A stretch of DNA of 64,000 bases from Sphingobium lignivorans (lineage in GTDB: Bacteria > Pseudomonadota > Alphaproteobacteria > Sphingomonadales > Sphingomonadaceae): contig NZ_JACHKA010000001.1 in the NCBI RefSeq assembly GCF_014203955.1, positions 1,054,001 to 1,118,000 on the forward strand, given 5' to 3'. Both the position numbers and the translations under genes were made by a program. Below the pieces are notes generated by a model. It did no database searches and was not told the DNA's origin. It was given only the letters and a program-made list of their open reading frames with translations. Of this stretch, positions 9,305 to 18,215 are shown one piece after another. How positions within the stretch are numbered: position 1 is the first letter of the stretch; each line of letters starts with the position of its first letter.

Positions 9305-11037
9305 TCCATTCTGACGGCAGCCGCGATGGAAAAGCGGCTGTCGGGTTGTGCTTCGACGAAGAAGGGATCGAGGGGTGGTTCGATCGCGCCATCGCCGAGG
9401 GAGAAGCGCAAAAGCAGGCGCCCCGGCCCGAACGCCCAGGCGACATCGAACCGGGCGCCTTCCCGCGCCATCGTCACGGCGGCGGCGGGGGTGGGGGTAG
9501 GGGCGGCGAGCAGCGGCTGGACATGGATTTCGCGCAGCGCGAGCACATCGCGCACGAAGGCCTCGTGGCGCAGCTGCCGCTCGGACTCGGGACGACCGAT
9601 CTGTGAGCGCAGCGCGGTCTCGGGCGCGTTGGGATCGGGCACGGTGCCGGCGAAGGCACTGAAGCGCTCGAATTCCCGGGCCCGGCCGGACCGCACCGCC
9701 TCGGCCAGCTCGCCCTCGAAATCGGTGAAGAAGAGGAAAGGCGCGTCGGTCAGGAACTCGTCGCCCATGAACAGCATCGGCGTGCAGGGGGAAAGGAGCG
9801 TCAACGCCGTCACCACTCGCAGCGCGCTCTCATCGCTCACGAGATGATGGAGCCGCTCGCCTTCCGCGCGATTGCCGACCTGGTCATGATTGCCCAGGAA
9901 ATTGATGAAAGCGCTGCGCGGCAGATCGGACGAAGGTTCGCCTCTCGGCTTTTCGCTCCCGGGTCGCGTCTGGCCCTGTTCGACATAGCCGTCGCGCAAC
10001 GCCGTCTCGATGTCGGCCAGCGGATCGACGGCGAAAGGCGCGTAATAGCTCTCGCTCTCCCCGGTCAGCAGGCAATGCACGGCATGGTGCCAGTCGTCGT
10101 TCCAGGTCCCGTCGAACGGGGCGTCATCGTGAAAATAACGCGTGAGATTGCGCTCGTCCTCGGTCACCAGATGGATGGGCCGACCCCATTCGCGCGCCCG
10201 GATCGCGCGGCCGATATCGTCGAGGATGTGGGAGTCGGATTCGTCGTCCATCGCATGGACGGCGTCGAGCCGTAGGCCATCGAGCTGGAATTCCTCGAGC
10301 CAGTAGAGCGCGTTCTCGATGAAGAACGCGCGGACGGCGGGCTCCTCATAAGCGATGCCCTGCCCCCAGGGGGACGTGCGCGAGGAATGGAAGAAGCGCG
10401 GGCACCAGGCCGCCAGATAATTGCCGGCCGGCCCGAAATGATTGTAGACCACGTCCAGCATGACAGCGAGGCCGAGCCGGTGCGCTGCCTCCACGAAATG
10501 CTTGAGATCCTCCGGGCTGCCATAAGCATTGTGCGGCGCATAAGGCAGGACACCGTCATAGCCCCAGCCGCGCTGCCCTTCGAACTGGGCGAGCGGCATC
10601 AGCTCGATCACCGTGACGCCAAGCGACTTGAGGCGTGCCAGCCCGTGCCGTGCTGCGTCGAATGTGCCTTCCGGCGTGAAGGTGCCGACGTGTAGCTCGT
10701 AGATGACGGCCTGATGCCAGGGCACGCCCTGCCACTCGGCCGTCCATTTGAAGGCCGTCGGATCGACGAGGCGGGACGGGCCATGGACATCGCCTGCCTG
10801 CGCGCGCGCGGCGGGATCCGGATAAAGCTGGCCGTCGACCCCGAACAGATAGGTCTGGCCCGCCCGCGCCGCAGTGGTGACGCTGGCCCAGCCATCGTCC
10901 TTGCGCATCATGGGCGTCGCCACGCCATCCACTTCGACGGTGATCTCCCGGGCGTCGGGGGCCCACAAGGCGAACCGCCACTGACCATCCGCAGCGGGTT
11001 CGGCGCCCCAGGAGCGGGGGAGGGCATGCGTGCTCAT
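9301..11037 (-). CDS. treZ: Malto-oligosyltrehalose trehalohydrolase
   Basis: A protein of 578 residues, full length for TreZ. It releases free trehalose from maltooligosyl-trehalose made by TreY. A CBM48-like N-terminal sandwich (WRFALWAPDAREITVEVDG) precedes a GH13 barrel with GWGYDGVLPYAPHNAYG, VMLDVVYNHFGP and DGLRLDAVHAMDDE (nucleophile Asp), then LITEDERN-type acid/base and NFLGNHDQVGNRA. It overlaps glgX and treY by 4 bp each, so the three are translationally coupled. Confidence 0.95.
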   Translation of the reverse strand: MSTHALPRSWGAEPAADGQWRFALWAPDAREITVEVDGVATPMMRKDDGWASVTTAARAGQTYLFGVDGQLYPDPAARAQAGDVHGPSRLVDPTAFKWTAEWQGVPWHQAVIYELHVGTFTPEGTFDAARHGLARLKSLGVTVIELMPLAQFEGQRGWGYDGVLPYAPHNAYGSPEDLKHFVEAAHRLGLAVMLDVVYNHFGPAGNYLAAWCPRFFHSSRTSPWGQGIAYEEPAVRAFFIENALYWLEEFQLDGLRLDAVHAMDDESDSHILDDIGRAIRAREWGRPIHLVTEDERNLTRYFHDDAPFDGTWNDDWHHAVHCLLTGESESYYAPFAVDPLADIETALRDGYVEQGQTRPGSEKPRGEPSSDLPRSAFINFLGNHDQVGNRAEGERLHHLVSDESALRVVTALTLLSPCTPMLFMGDEFLTDAPFLFFTDFEGELAEAVRSGRAREFERFSAFAGTVPDPNAPETALRSQIGRPESERQLRHEAFVRDVLALREIHVQPLLAAPTPTPAAAVTMAREGARFDVAWAFGPGRLLLRFSLGDGAIEPPLDPFFVEAQPDSRFSIAAAVRME

Positions 11038-13145
11038 GGCTGGGCCGGCGCGAAGACGCAGACGCTGGCCGGCTCGATCGCGACCGTGTCCCCGGGGCAG
11101 GGCTCCGGCGCGAAGGCTTCGTCCCGCGCGGTATCGACGACGCGGACCCAGCCCGTGACGCCATTGGGCGTGGGCAAGGTGAAGTCGAGCCCATCCCCGG
11201 CATTGAGGACGATGAAGAGCGCGCTGATATTCTCGTTCTCGACGAAGGGCGCCCGTGCGGAATGGTCGACGAACAGGCCAAGGACCCGCAACCCGGCCTG
11301 CCCCCAGAGTTCCTCGTCCATCTCCCGGCCGTCCGGCTGATGCCAGGCGATCTCGATCCTGTGCTCCTCCGTGCTTTCGCCCAGCAGGAACATGTCCTGC
11401 GAAAGAACGGGGTGGTCGCGGCGGAAAGCGATCATCTTGGCGACGAAGTCGAGGAAGGCGTCATCGCGCCTTGTCCAGTCGATCCAGGCGGTCTCGTTGT
11501 CCTGGCAGTAGACGTTGTTGTTGCCGCCCTGCGAATGGCCGATCTCGTCACCGGCCAGCAGCATGGGAACGCCCTGGCTGAGGAACAGCGTCGCGATCAT
11601 GGCGCGGCGCCGGCGGGCGCGCGCGGCGATGATCGCCTCGTCCTCGGTTTCGCCTTCGGCGCCCATATTGTCCGACACATTGTTGTCGTGCCCGTCCGCC
11701 CCGTCCTCGCCATTGGCCTCGTTGTGGCGATCGTTGAACGAGACGGTGTCCATGAGCGTGAAGCCGTCATGGGCGGCGAGGAAGTTGATGGACGAGGTCG
11801 CGCCCCGGTCGGAATGATTGAACTGGACGGGGGAACCGAGCAGATTGCCGGCAAGATCACCCACCATCCCTTCATCGCCGCGCCAGAAGCCGCGGACCGT
11901 ATCGCGGAACTTGTCGTTCCATTCCCGGAAGGGATGGGGGAAGCCGCCCACCTGATAGCCGCCTTCGCCAACGTCCCATGGCTCCGCGATCAGCTTCACG
12001 CCGGCAAGGATCGGGTCCTGCCGGATGGCGCCGAAGAATGTGCCTTCCCGGTCGAAGCCGGCGGCCTGGCGCCCCAGCGTGGATGCGAGGTCGAAGCGGA
12101 AGCCGTCGACATGCATCACCTGCACCCAGTAGCGCAGGGAATCGAGCACCATGCGCAGCACCATGGGATGGGCCACCGAGAGGGTGTTGCCCGTCCCCGT
12201 CTGGTCGAAGGAATAACGCGGGTTCTCGGGGGAGAGGGCATAATAAGCCGCGTTGTCGAGCCCCCGGAAGCACAGCGTCGGGCCGCGCTCCGACCCCTCG
12301 GCCGTGTGGTTGTAGACCACATCCATGATGACCTCGATGCCGGCCCGGTGGAAGCGCTTGACCATGTTCTTGAACTGGCGGATCGCCGAAGGCGCGCCGT
12401 CGCGCTGCTGGAGGAAGCGCGGCTCCGGCGCGAAATAGCCAAGCGTCTGGTAGCCCCAGTAATTTGACAGGCCCCGGTCGACGAGCGCGCGATCATCGAG
12501 GAAGAACTGGCAGGGCAGCAGCTCGATCGCGGTCACGCCGAGTTTGCGCAGATGGTCGAGGATGGGGTCGCTGACCATGCCGGCATAGGTGCCGCGCAGT
12601 TCCTCGGGAACATCCGGGTGGACCATGGTGAGCCCCCGTACATGCGCTTCATAGATGACGGATTCGGTCCAAGGACGGCGGATCGCCTTGTCATCCTCCC
12701 AGTCGAAGTCCGGGTCCTGCACGACGCTCTTGACCATGAAGGCCGCTGAATCGCGCTCATCGAACGTGAGATCGTCGCCGCTTTGCAGATCATAGCCCCA
12801 GAGCGCATCGTCCCAGCGGATCTGGCCGGCGACTTGACGGGCATAGGGATCGAGCAGCAGCTTGTTGGGATTGAACCGGTGGCCTTCCTCCGGGGCATAA
12901 GCGCCATGGGCGCGATAGCCATAGAGCTGCCCGGGCCGGACGCCGGGCAGATAGCCCGACAGGATCGAGCCCTCGCGATGCGGCAATTCCAGCCGCTGGA
13001 GTTCTTCCGAGCCGTCCGGGGAGAACAGGCAGAGTTCGATGGCTTCCGCATTCTCGGAGAAGACGGCGAAATGTGTGCCTTCGCCCGTGAATTCGGCCCC
13101 CAGCTCGTGATGCAGTCTGTCGGGCTTCGCGAAGGCAAAAGTCAT
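11034..13145 (-). CDS. glgX: Glycogen debranching enzyme
   Basis: A GH13 isoamylase-type debrancher of 703 residues that removes alpha-1,6 branches from glycogen limit dextrins and supplies linear maltodextrins for TreYZ and MalQ. It carries an N-terminal CBM48, DVVYNHTAEGS, VDGFRFDLAST (nucleophile Asp), LIAEPWDVGEGGYQVG (acid/base Glu) and NFLAAHDGFTLMD. The ATG at 13145 is chosen because AGGAGG precedes it at optimal spacing; a longer frame reaching 13352 would run through the end of glgC. Confidence 0.94.
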   Translation of the reverse strand: MTFAFAKPDRLHHELGAEFTGEGTHFAVFSENAEAIELCLFSPDGSEELQRLELPHREGSILSGYLPGVRPGQLYGYRAHGAYAPEEGHRFNPNKLLLDPYARQVAGQIRWDDALWGYDLQSGDDLTFDERDSAAFMVKSVVQDPDFDWEDDKAIRRPWTESVIYEAHVRGLTMVHPDVPEELRGTYAGMVSDPILDHLRKLGVTAIELLPCQFFLDDRALVDRGLSNYWGYQTLGYFAPEPRFLQQRDGAPSAIRQFKNMVKRFHRAGIEVIMDVVYNHTAEGSERGPTLCFRGLDNAAYYALSPENPRYSFDQTGTGNTLSVAHPMVLRMVLDSLRYWVQVMHVDGFRFDLASTLGRQAAGFDREGTFFGAIRQDPILAGVKLIAEPWDVGEGGYQVGGFPHPFREWNDKFRDTVRGFWRGDEGMVGDLAGNLLGSPVQFNHSDRGATSSINFLAAHDGFTLMDTVSFNDRHNEANGEDGADGHDNNVSDNMGAEGETEDEAIIAARARRRRAMIATLFLSQGVPMLLAGDEIGHSQGGNNNVYCQDNETAWIDWTRRDDAFLDFVAKMIAFRRDHPVLSQDMFLLGESTEEHRIEIAWHQPDGREMDEELWGQAGLRVLGLFVDHSARAPFVENENISALFIVLNAGDGLDFTLPTPNGVTGWVRVVDTARDEAFAPEPCPGDTVAIEPASVCVFAPAQP

Positions 13146-13183
13146 TGGTCCTCCTGAAATTTGAAGTCTTTCTCTCTCTCTTC

Positions 13184-14467
13184 TCATCGGCGGCCGTTCG
13201 CGAGCAGCCGGAGGGCCGGGGCCTCGGTCCGGCTGCGATCGGTGGATGCAAGCAGGGGCCGGGCATGCAGGGCAGAGCCGTCCAGCCGCGCAAGATTGGC
13301 CAGAGCGCGTGCCGAGAGGACGTGAATGCCGCCCTCGGAAATGGTGCACCATCGGCCGGGTGCACGCAGGGCGCGGTCCAGTTCGAACCCGTCGGGGAGG
13401 ACCGCGTCCTGCGTCACGATCGCATCATGGATCGTGACGTTCCGGCCGATCCTCGCGCCCGGCAGCACGACGACATTATCGAGGCGCGAGCCTGCGCCAA
13501 TGAGCGCGCCGTGCGCGATGGAAGACCCCGTCCAGCTGAACACCGAAATGCTGTCGCGCGCGTGAATCCGGGAGGGATCGAGAACCGGCGTGGCAGCGAC
13601 GTCGAGCGGAACGGGCCAGCTCGGATCGAGCGGCAGGGTCCCGGCCGCCATTTCGCTATGGACGCGATGATAGGCATCGATCGTGCCGAGGTCGCGCCAC
13701 AGGGGCGCGGCGTCTCCGCGACCGGGCAGCGTATAGGCATGCGCAAGCCGGCCTTCCACCATTTGGGGGAGCACATGCTTGCCGAAATCCAGCTCTTCAT
13801 GGAGCGGCGCCAGCCGGTCCAGCAGGCTTTTCAGCCGCGACCAGCTGAACACGTAAATGCCCATCGAGGCCAGCGCGAAGCCGGGCCGGTCCGCAGATGA
13901 CCTGGCGGCGGCGGGCTTCTCGAAGAAATCGACGATGCGGCCATCGTCATCCACCTGCATGATGCCGAACTCGCGGGCGGTTCCCACAGGCACATGCGCC
14001 GCGCCCACCGTCACGCCGGCGCCGCTCCTGCGGTGCGCGTCCATGAAGGGGCGGTAATCCATCTGGTACAGATGATCGCCGGCCAGGATGACCACGAGAT
14101 CGGGCGCCTTGGCGTCGATAGCCGCCCGCACCTTGCCGACCGCGTCGGCGGTGCCGTTGAAGCCGCCGAAATCGCTTCCGTCCAGCAGTTCGATCCCCAG
14201 CGGGCCACCACGATGCCGGCTCTGCCAGCTCGCTTCGATATGGCTGCGCAGCGTTTCCGGGGCATATTGCGTCAGGACCATGGCCTGCGCGATGGCCGAG
14301 TTCGAGACGTTGGCGAGCGTGAAGTCGATCAGACGGCAGGACGGGCCGACCGGCAACGCGGGCTTGGCCTGCGCATCCGTGAGGTCGTAAAGCCTGGATC
14401 CCCTGCCACCGGCAAGAACGATGGCCAGATCGCGCGAACGGACGGCCGGAGCAGTTGCTTGGTTCAT
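13184..14467 (-). CDS. glgC: Glucose-1-phosphate adenylyltransferase
   Basis: A protein of 427 residues. It makes ADP-glucose for glycogen synthesis. The N-terminal nucleotidyltransferase motif LAGGRGSRLYDLTDAQAKPA, the GDHLYQMDY metal site and the C-terminal left-handed helix repeats (RIGRNVTIHDAIV) are all present. The start at ATG 14467 gives the normal distance to the GGRGSRL motif. It is the first gene of the glgC-glgX-treZ-treY run. No glycogen synthase or branching enzyme gene lies in this window. Confidence 0.94.
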   Translation of the reverse strand: MNQATAPAVRSRDLAIVLAGGRGSRLYDLTDAQAKPALPVGPSCRLIDFTLANVSNSAIAQAMVLTQYAPETLRSHIEASWQSRHRGGPLGIELLDGSDFGGFNGTADAVGKVRAAIDAKAPDLVVILAGDHLYQMDYRPFMDAHRRSGAGVTVGAAHVPVGTAREFGIMQVDDDGRIVDFFEKPAAARSSADRPGFALASMGIYVFSWSRLKSLLDRLAPLHEELDFGKHVLPQMVEGRLAHAYTLPGRGDAAPLWRDLGTIDAYHRVHSEMAAGTLPLDPSWPVPLDVAATPVLDPSRIHARDSISVFSWTGSSIAHGALIGAGSRLDNVVVLPGARIGRNVTIHDAIVTQDAVLPDGFELDRALRAPGRWCTISEGGIHVLSARALANLARLDGSALHARPLLASTDRSRTEAPALRLLANGRR

Positions 14468-14516
14468 TCTGACCCTGTGCGGACGGTGTTGACGGGGAGA
14501 TGTTGACAACAGCCAC

Positions 14517-14541
14517 AACTCGCACCCGCGATCGCCGTTCC
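14517..14541 (-). promoter_or_regulatory. Candidate EcfG-type promoter of the glgC-treY operon
   Basis: On the minus strand GGAAC (14541-14537) is followed after 16 bp by AGTT (14520-14517), one mismatch from the CGTT consensus, and 49 bp before the glgC ATG. Stress-sigma control would fit a trehalose operon. It is tentative because of the mismatch. Confidence 0.4.
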
Positions 14542-14610
14542 CGCACTTGCGCTATGTTATCATCTGCCGTCCTTTCCCTGTCATCGCCGGTCTCGTCCGC
14601 CCGAAAGGAA

Positions 14611-14641
14611 ATGGCCCGCCATCAAGGGAAGGGCGGGCCAT
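14611..14641 (-). terminator. Hairpin terminator after DUF4142 gene
   Basis: ATGGCCCGCC (14611-14620) and GGCGGGCCAT (14632-14641) form a perfect 10-bp stem with an 11-nt loop. On the minus strand it is followed by TTTCCTTTC, and it lies 30 bp after the stop of the DUF4142 gene. Confidence 0.6.
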
Positions 14642-14670
14642 CCAGGCAGGAAAATAGACGCTGCGGCGGC

Positions 14671-15255
14671 TTAATCCCGGTCGAGACGCCGGGCGTGCGC
14701 CAGATGCTGTTCGATCACCGGCACCAGCTCGCCAGCCGCTGCCTTCAGAGGCGTCACGGTCCCGTCCGTCGCATATTTTCTCATGAGCGCCAGTGCATCC
14801 TCATGCGCATCGACCTGGCCGTCGATATACTCCTCGTCGAACTTCGCGCCCTTGAGAGCCTTGAGTTCGTTGAGGTCTTCTTCCTGATCGCGGCTGAGCG
14901 TGGCATCCGGCGTGATCTGCGGCTGGGAGGCGCCGGCCGCTTCCTTGATCCTGGCGGTCGACTGCGTATGCGCCTCGATCATCTTTTGGGCGAACTCCTT
15001 GACCTCGGCGGATTGGGCGTTTGTGGCCGCGAGCTTTGCCGCCGCGATCTCGAAAGCGTCGCTGCGAGCGGCGGTGTTGGCGAATTCCTGTCCCGAGGGG
15101 GTGGGCGTCAGGCTTTGGGTCACGTTGTCGATGGTGTTGGTGGCGGCGTTCTCGGCCCTGTCCACCGTACCTTCGACATCCTGCTCGACATTGGAGTTGC
15201 ACGCCGCGACGGCGAGAAGGGGCAATGCGAGAAGGGCTGTCCTCATAGCGATCAT
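14671..15255 (-). CDS. DUF4142 lipoprotein, probably stress-related
   Basis: A protein of 194 residues. The N-terminus is a lipoprotein signal with lipobox LAVAAC (Cys about residue 19), so the protein should be lipidated and face the periplasm. Residues about 58-190 are a helical DUF4142 (ferritin-like fold) domain with KEFAQKMIEAHTQS and LKGAKFDEEYIDGQVDAHEDAL. Function is unknown; the family is common among genes of the general stress response. A perfect EcfG-type promoter lies just upstream. Confidence 0.88.
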   Translation of the reverse strand: MIAMRTALLALPLLAVAACNSNVEQDVEGTVDRAENAATNTIDNVTQSLTPTPSGQEFANTAARSDAFEIAAAKLAATNAQSAEVKEFAQKMIEAHTQSTARIKEAAGASQPQITPDATLSRDQEEDLNELKALKGAKFDEEYIDGQVDAHEDALALMRKYATDGTVTPLKAAAGELVPVIEQHLAHARRLDRD

Positions 15256-15288
15256 GATGATCTCTCCCAGGCTGCTTGTGGCGAATGA

Positions 15289-15313
15289 AACGTGGCGGGC
15301 TTTGCGAGGTTCC
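15289..15313 (-). promoter_or_regulatory. EcfG-type general stress promoter for the DUF4142 gene
   Basis: On the minus strand GGAAC (15313-15309), 16 bp, then CGTT (15292-15289) match the EcfG consensus exactly. The start codon at 15255 is 33 bp downstream. Confidence 0.65.
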
Positions 15314-15386
15314 CCCGCCGCGCTTCGCCGTCACGCCGTGGCCTCGCCGGCGATCGCCCGCGGACCCGCCCGCAGAAGGGTGGGGC

Positions 15387-15411
15387 GAAACCAATGTTCG
15401 CCAGCGCCGTT
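15387..15411 (+). promoter_or_regulatory. Near-consensus EcfG-type promoter for the GlsB-like gene
   Basis: GAAAC (15387-15391), 16 bp, CGTT (15408-15411) has one mismatch in the -35 element. It is 44 bp before the ATG at 15456. The same GAAAC variant occurs upstream of the gene at 19323. Confidence 0.45.
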
Positions 15412-15455
15412 CCCAAGAAGCCGGCCCTTTGCCGGCGGGACAACGGAGGTTGCTC

Positions 15456-15713
15456 ATGGGACTGATTCTTTGGTTGATCGTCGGCGGCATCATCGGCTGG
15501 CTGGCGAGCATCGTCATGCGGACGGACGCTCAGCAGGGCATTTTCCTCAACATCATCGTCGGTATCGTCGGTGCATTTCTTGGCGGACTGATCTTCTCCG
15601 GCGGATCGATCAACAATGCGCCGCTCACGCTCACCAGCTTCCTGGTGTCGCTGGTCGGTGCGATCGTGCTGCTCGCGATCGTCAATCTGGTTCGGCGTGG
15701 CCGGGTTCGCTGA
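15456..15713 (+). CDS. GlsB/YeaQ/YmgE family stress-response membrane protein
   Basis: A protein of 85 residues with three hydrophobic helices and the Gly-rich signature of the family: LIVGGIIGWLASIVM, then NIIVGIVGAFLGG and LVSLVGAIVLLAIVNLV. It is an inner-membrane protein of unknown mechanism that is usually induced by general stress. The ATG at 15456 has GGAGG 7 bp upstream. It is divergent from the DUF4142 gene, and both have EcfG-like promoters. Confidence 0.9.
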   Translation: MGLILWLIVGGIIGWLASIVMRTDAQQGIFLNIIVGIVGAFLGGLIFSGGSINNAPLTLTSFLVSLVGAIVLLAIVNLVRRGRVR

Positions 15714-15883
15714 GCGAACGATAAATGATGGAGAAGAGCGTGCGGGGGATCGCCGCTGGCGGGAGACCGAAGGTGCTAACCCGCGTTAATATCACGCCTC
15801 TCGCGCTTTGCGGCAGAACGCCCTATGCTAACTGCCCGTACCGGGCGGAAAACAGGCCAGGGCGCCTGTCGTGAGGTGAATTG

Positions 15884-17434
15884 ATGGGAACAAGGCAGGA
15901 GACGGTGCAGTCGCACCGGACGGCAGAAGGACTGCCGCAGGACGCTGGCGTCCTGAGCCTGCTCTACCGCTATACGGACCAGCTCTACCGGGCGAAGACG
16001 CTGGACGCGATCTATGACGCCGCCCTCTCCGCCATCTGCGACGGGCTGGAGACGGACCGCGCATCCATTCTCCGGTTCAACGACGAGGGCGTCATGCGCT
16101 TCGTCGCCAGCCGGGGGCTTTCGCAAGGCTATCGGCAGGCCGTGGATGGCCATTCCCCGTGGGAAGCGGGGGCGCGCAATGCCGAGATCATCAGCATCGA
16201 AGATATCGCGCAGTCCGGGGAATCGCCCGAGATCATTGCCGCCATCCGCAAGGAAGACATCCGGGCCCTGTGCTTCATCCCGCTGGCGCCCGACAACCGG
16301 GTGATCGGCAAGTTCATGGTCTATTACCGGGATGCGCGGACGCTCGGCCGGGACAAGTGCGAACTGGCGCTCACCATTGCCCGCCAGCTCGGGTTCGCGT
16401 TACAGAAACACGAGGCGGATCATGCCGCACGCCACCTCGCGGCGCTCGTCGACGGCTCGAACGACGCCATCATCTCCAAGACGCTCGACGGCATCATCAC
16501 CAGCTGGAACGCCGGCGCGACGGGCCTCTTCGGCTACACCGCGCGCGAAGCGATCGGCAAGCCGATCCTCATGCTCATCCCGGAGGACCGCAGGACCGAG
16601 GAAGACGAGATCCTCGCGGCGATACGCGCGGGAAAGCGAGTCAGCTCCTATGAAACCGTGCGGCGCCGCAAGGACGGGCAGCTCCTCGATCTTTCCCTGA
16701 CCATCTCGCCGGTGAAGGACAATGACGGGCGGATCGTGGGTGCGTCCAAGATCGCGCGCGACATTTCCGAGCGGCGACGCCATGCCGAGGCGCAGGCGCT
16801 GCTGCTCGCGGAGATGAACCATCGGGTCAAGAATGCCTATGCGCTCACCAGCAGCCTTCTCCTGCTGAGCGCACGCACGACCAAGGATGCCGATACGCTG
16901 GCGAAAATGGTCGCGGATCGCCTCGCCGCCCTCGCTCGCGCCCATAGCCTCACGCTTCCGTCCGCGGCATCCGGGGAAGGGGATAAACGCCCTGATTCGC
17001 TTCGGTCCGTCCTTGCCGCCACGCTCGCGCCGTTCGAGGGAAGCACCGATGCGGGCGCCCCGCGCCTCGTGATCTCAGGCGATGACGCGCCGGTCCCGGA
17101 CAGGCTGGTGACGTCGCTTGCCCTGCTGTTCCATGAGCTGGCGACGAACGCCACGAAATATGGAAGCCTGTCCGTTCCGGGTGGCCGGGTGGAGCTTTCC
17201 GTCCGGGGCAGCGAACAGGAGACGGAGATCAGCTGGCTGGAACTGGGCGGTCCGGCCACTTCGATGCCAGCGGAAAAGGGGTTCGGCAGCCGACTCCTCG
17301 ACCTTGCGGCGCGTGAACTCGGCGCGATCGAACGGCGCTGGGAAGCGGACGGACTGCACGTGATCCTGCGGATGGCCCGAACAGCAGACCCGAACCCGGG
17401 CGCTGTCGTCACCGATTCTCCAGTCGCTCCCTGA
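15884..17434 (+). CDS. Cytoplasmic GAF-PAS HWE-family sensor histidine kinase
   Basis: A protein of 516 residues without membrane segments. Residues about 30-180 form a GAF domain, 185-310 a PAS/PAC domain (NDAIISKTLDGIITSWN and the usual SPVKDNDGRIVGASKIARDI), and 315-505 an HWE-type kinase core with the phospho-acceptor His in AEMNHRVKNAYAL and an ATPase with FHELATNATKYG and GFGSRLLDLAARELG. HWE kinases in alphaproteobacteria often feed the PhyR/EcfG general stress response. ATG 15884 (GAGGTG upstream) is preferred over the TTG just before it. No response regulator is adjacent. Confidence 0.88.
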   Translation: MGTRQETVQSHRTAEGLPQDAGVLSLLYRYTDQLYRAKTLDAIYDAALSAICDGLETDRASILRFNDEGVMRFVASRGLSQGYRQAVDGHSPWEAGARNAEIISIEDIAQSGESPEIIAAIRKEDIRALCFIPLAPDNRVIGKFMVYYRDARTLGRDKCELALTIARQLGFALQKHEADHAARHLAALVDGSNDAIISKTLDGIITSWNAGATGLFGYTAREAIGKPILMLIPEDRRTEEDEILAAIRAGKRVSSYETVRRRKDGQLLDLSLTISPVKDNDGRIVGASKIARDISERRRHAEAQALLLAEMNHRVKNAYALTSSLLLLSARTTKDADTLAKMVADRLAALARAHSLTLPSAASGEGDKRPDSLRSVLAATLAPFEGSTDAGAPRLVISGDDAPVPDRLVTSLALLFHELATNATKYGSLSVPGGRVELSVRGSEQETEISWLELGGPATSMPAEKGFGSRLLDLAARELGAIERRWEADGLHVILRMARTADPNPGAVVTDSPVAP

Positions 17435-17552
17435 CAAAGCGGCGGGCCTGCGCCACGCCTCGACCCGGAAATGCAGACAATCTAACATATGTGAATTCAA
17501 CGGCAGTCGAATCAGCTAATCTCATGTTTCGGGGCGAAACAGGAATTTGTTG

Positions 17553-18179
17553 ATGGGCAATCTTGCCATTATCGCCGACGATCATATTCAGTTCAGACCC
17601 CACCAATATCTTGCTCGCGAGGCCGACCGGCCGGAGTTCGTCTACAGGATTGAGGAGGGATGGGCGTGCCGTTTCCGTCTGTTGAATGACGGCCGACGGC
17701 AGATTACTGCGCTCTTCCTGCCGGGTGACTATTGCGAGCCGCAATGGGTCCTGGGGCATCGCCCTGCCCAGCCGATCGTGGCGCTCACCAATGTGCGCGC
17801 CTCGTGCATCCCCTGCGCGTCGATCGGCAATCGTCCGTTCGATCAGCAGCGTCGTCTCTGGAGCGCGCTGGCGCATGCGCTCGACCGGCAGTCCGACTGG
17901 CTGGTGACGCTGGGGCGCCGCACGGCGCTGGAGCGCATCGCGCATCTTCTGTGCGAGATATTCGAGCGGCTCAGTCGCAGCGGTCTCACTTATGGCCAGC
18001 AATGCGCCATGCCGCTGACGCAGATGGACATGGCCGATCTCACGGGCCTGACCCCGGTTCATGTCAATCGCACCCTTCAGTCCATGCGGTCGGCCGCGCT
18101 GATCGAATTGCAGTCCCGCTGGCTGCGCATCCCGGATCTCTCGGCGCTGCGCCAGGCTGCGTGCCTCGCACCGGCCTAG
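17553..18179 (+). CDS. Crp/Fnr-family transcriptional regulator
   Basis: A protein of 208 residues. Residues about 20-125 form a cyclic-nucleotide-binding-type barrel (EEGWACRFRLLNDGRRQITALFLPGDYCEP) and 145-200 a winged helix-turn-helix (LTQMDMADLTGLTPVHVNRTLQSM). The Fnr four-cysteine iron-sulfur motif is absent. It resembles the FixK-like regulators abundant in sphingomonads. ATG 17553 follows AGGA at good spacing; two TTG codons precede it. It is convergent with a second Crp/Fnr gene. Confidence 0.87.
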   Translation: MGNLAIIADDHIQFRPHQYLAREADRPEFVYRIEEGWACRFRLLNDGRRQITALFLPGDYCEPQWVLGHRPAQPIVALTNVRASCIPCASIGNRPFDQQRRLWSALAHALDRQSDWLVTLGRRTALERIAHLLCEIFERLSRSGLTYGQQCAMPLTQMDMADLTGLTPVHVNRTLQSMRSAALIELQSRWLRIPDLSALRQAACLAPA

Positions 18180-18215
18180 CGCCGGAAGCCGATCAGCCCG
18201 GCCTCCTTGCTGTGC

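Noticed and set aside
7061..9847. Very long open frame on the plus strand, opposite treY and treZ
   Set aside because: It is the antisense shadow of two well-supported genes in G+C-rich DNA; it has no recognisable domain and no ribosome site.
11262..12467. Plus-strand open frame inside glgX
   Set aside because: Antisense to a strongly conserved gene and without any domain signature.
15764..15794. Possible EcfG promoter GAGAC-N16-CGTT before the GAF-PAS kinase
   Set aside because: Two mismatches in the -35 element and about 90 bp from the start; not convincing.
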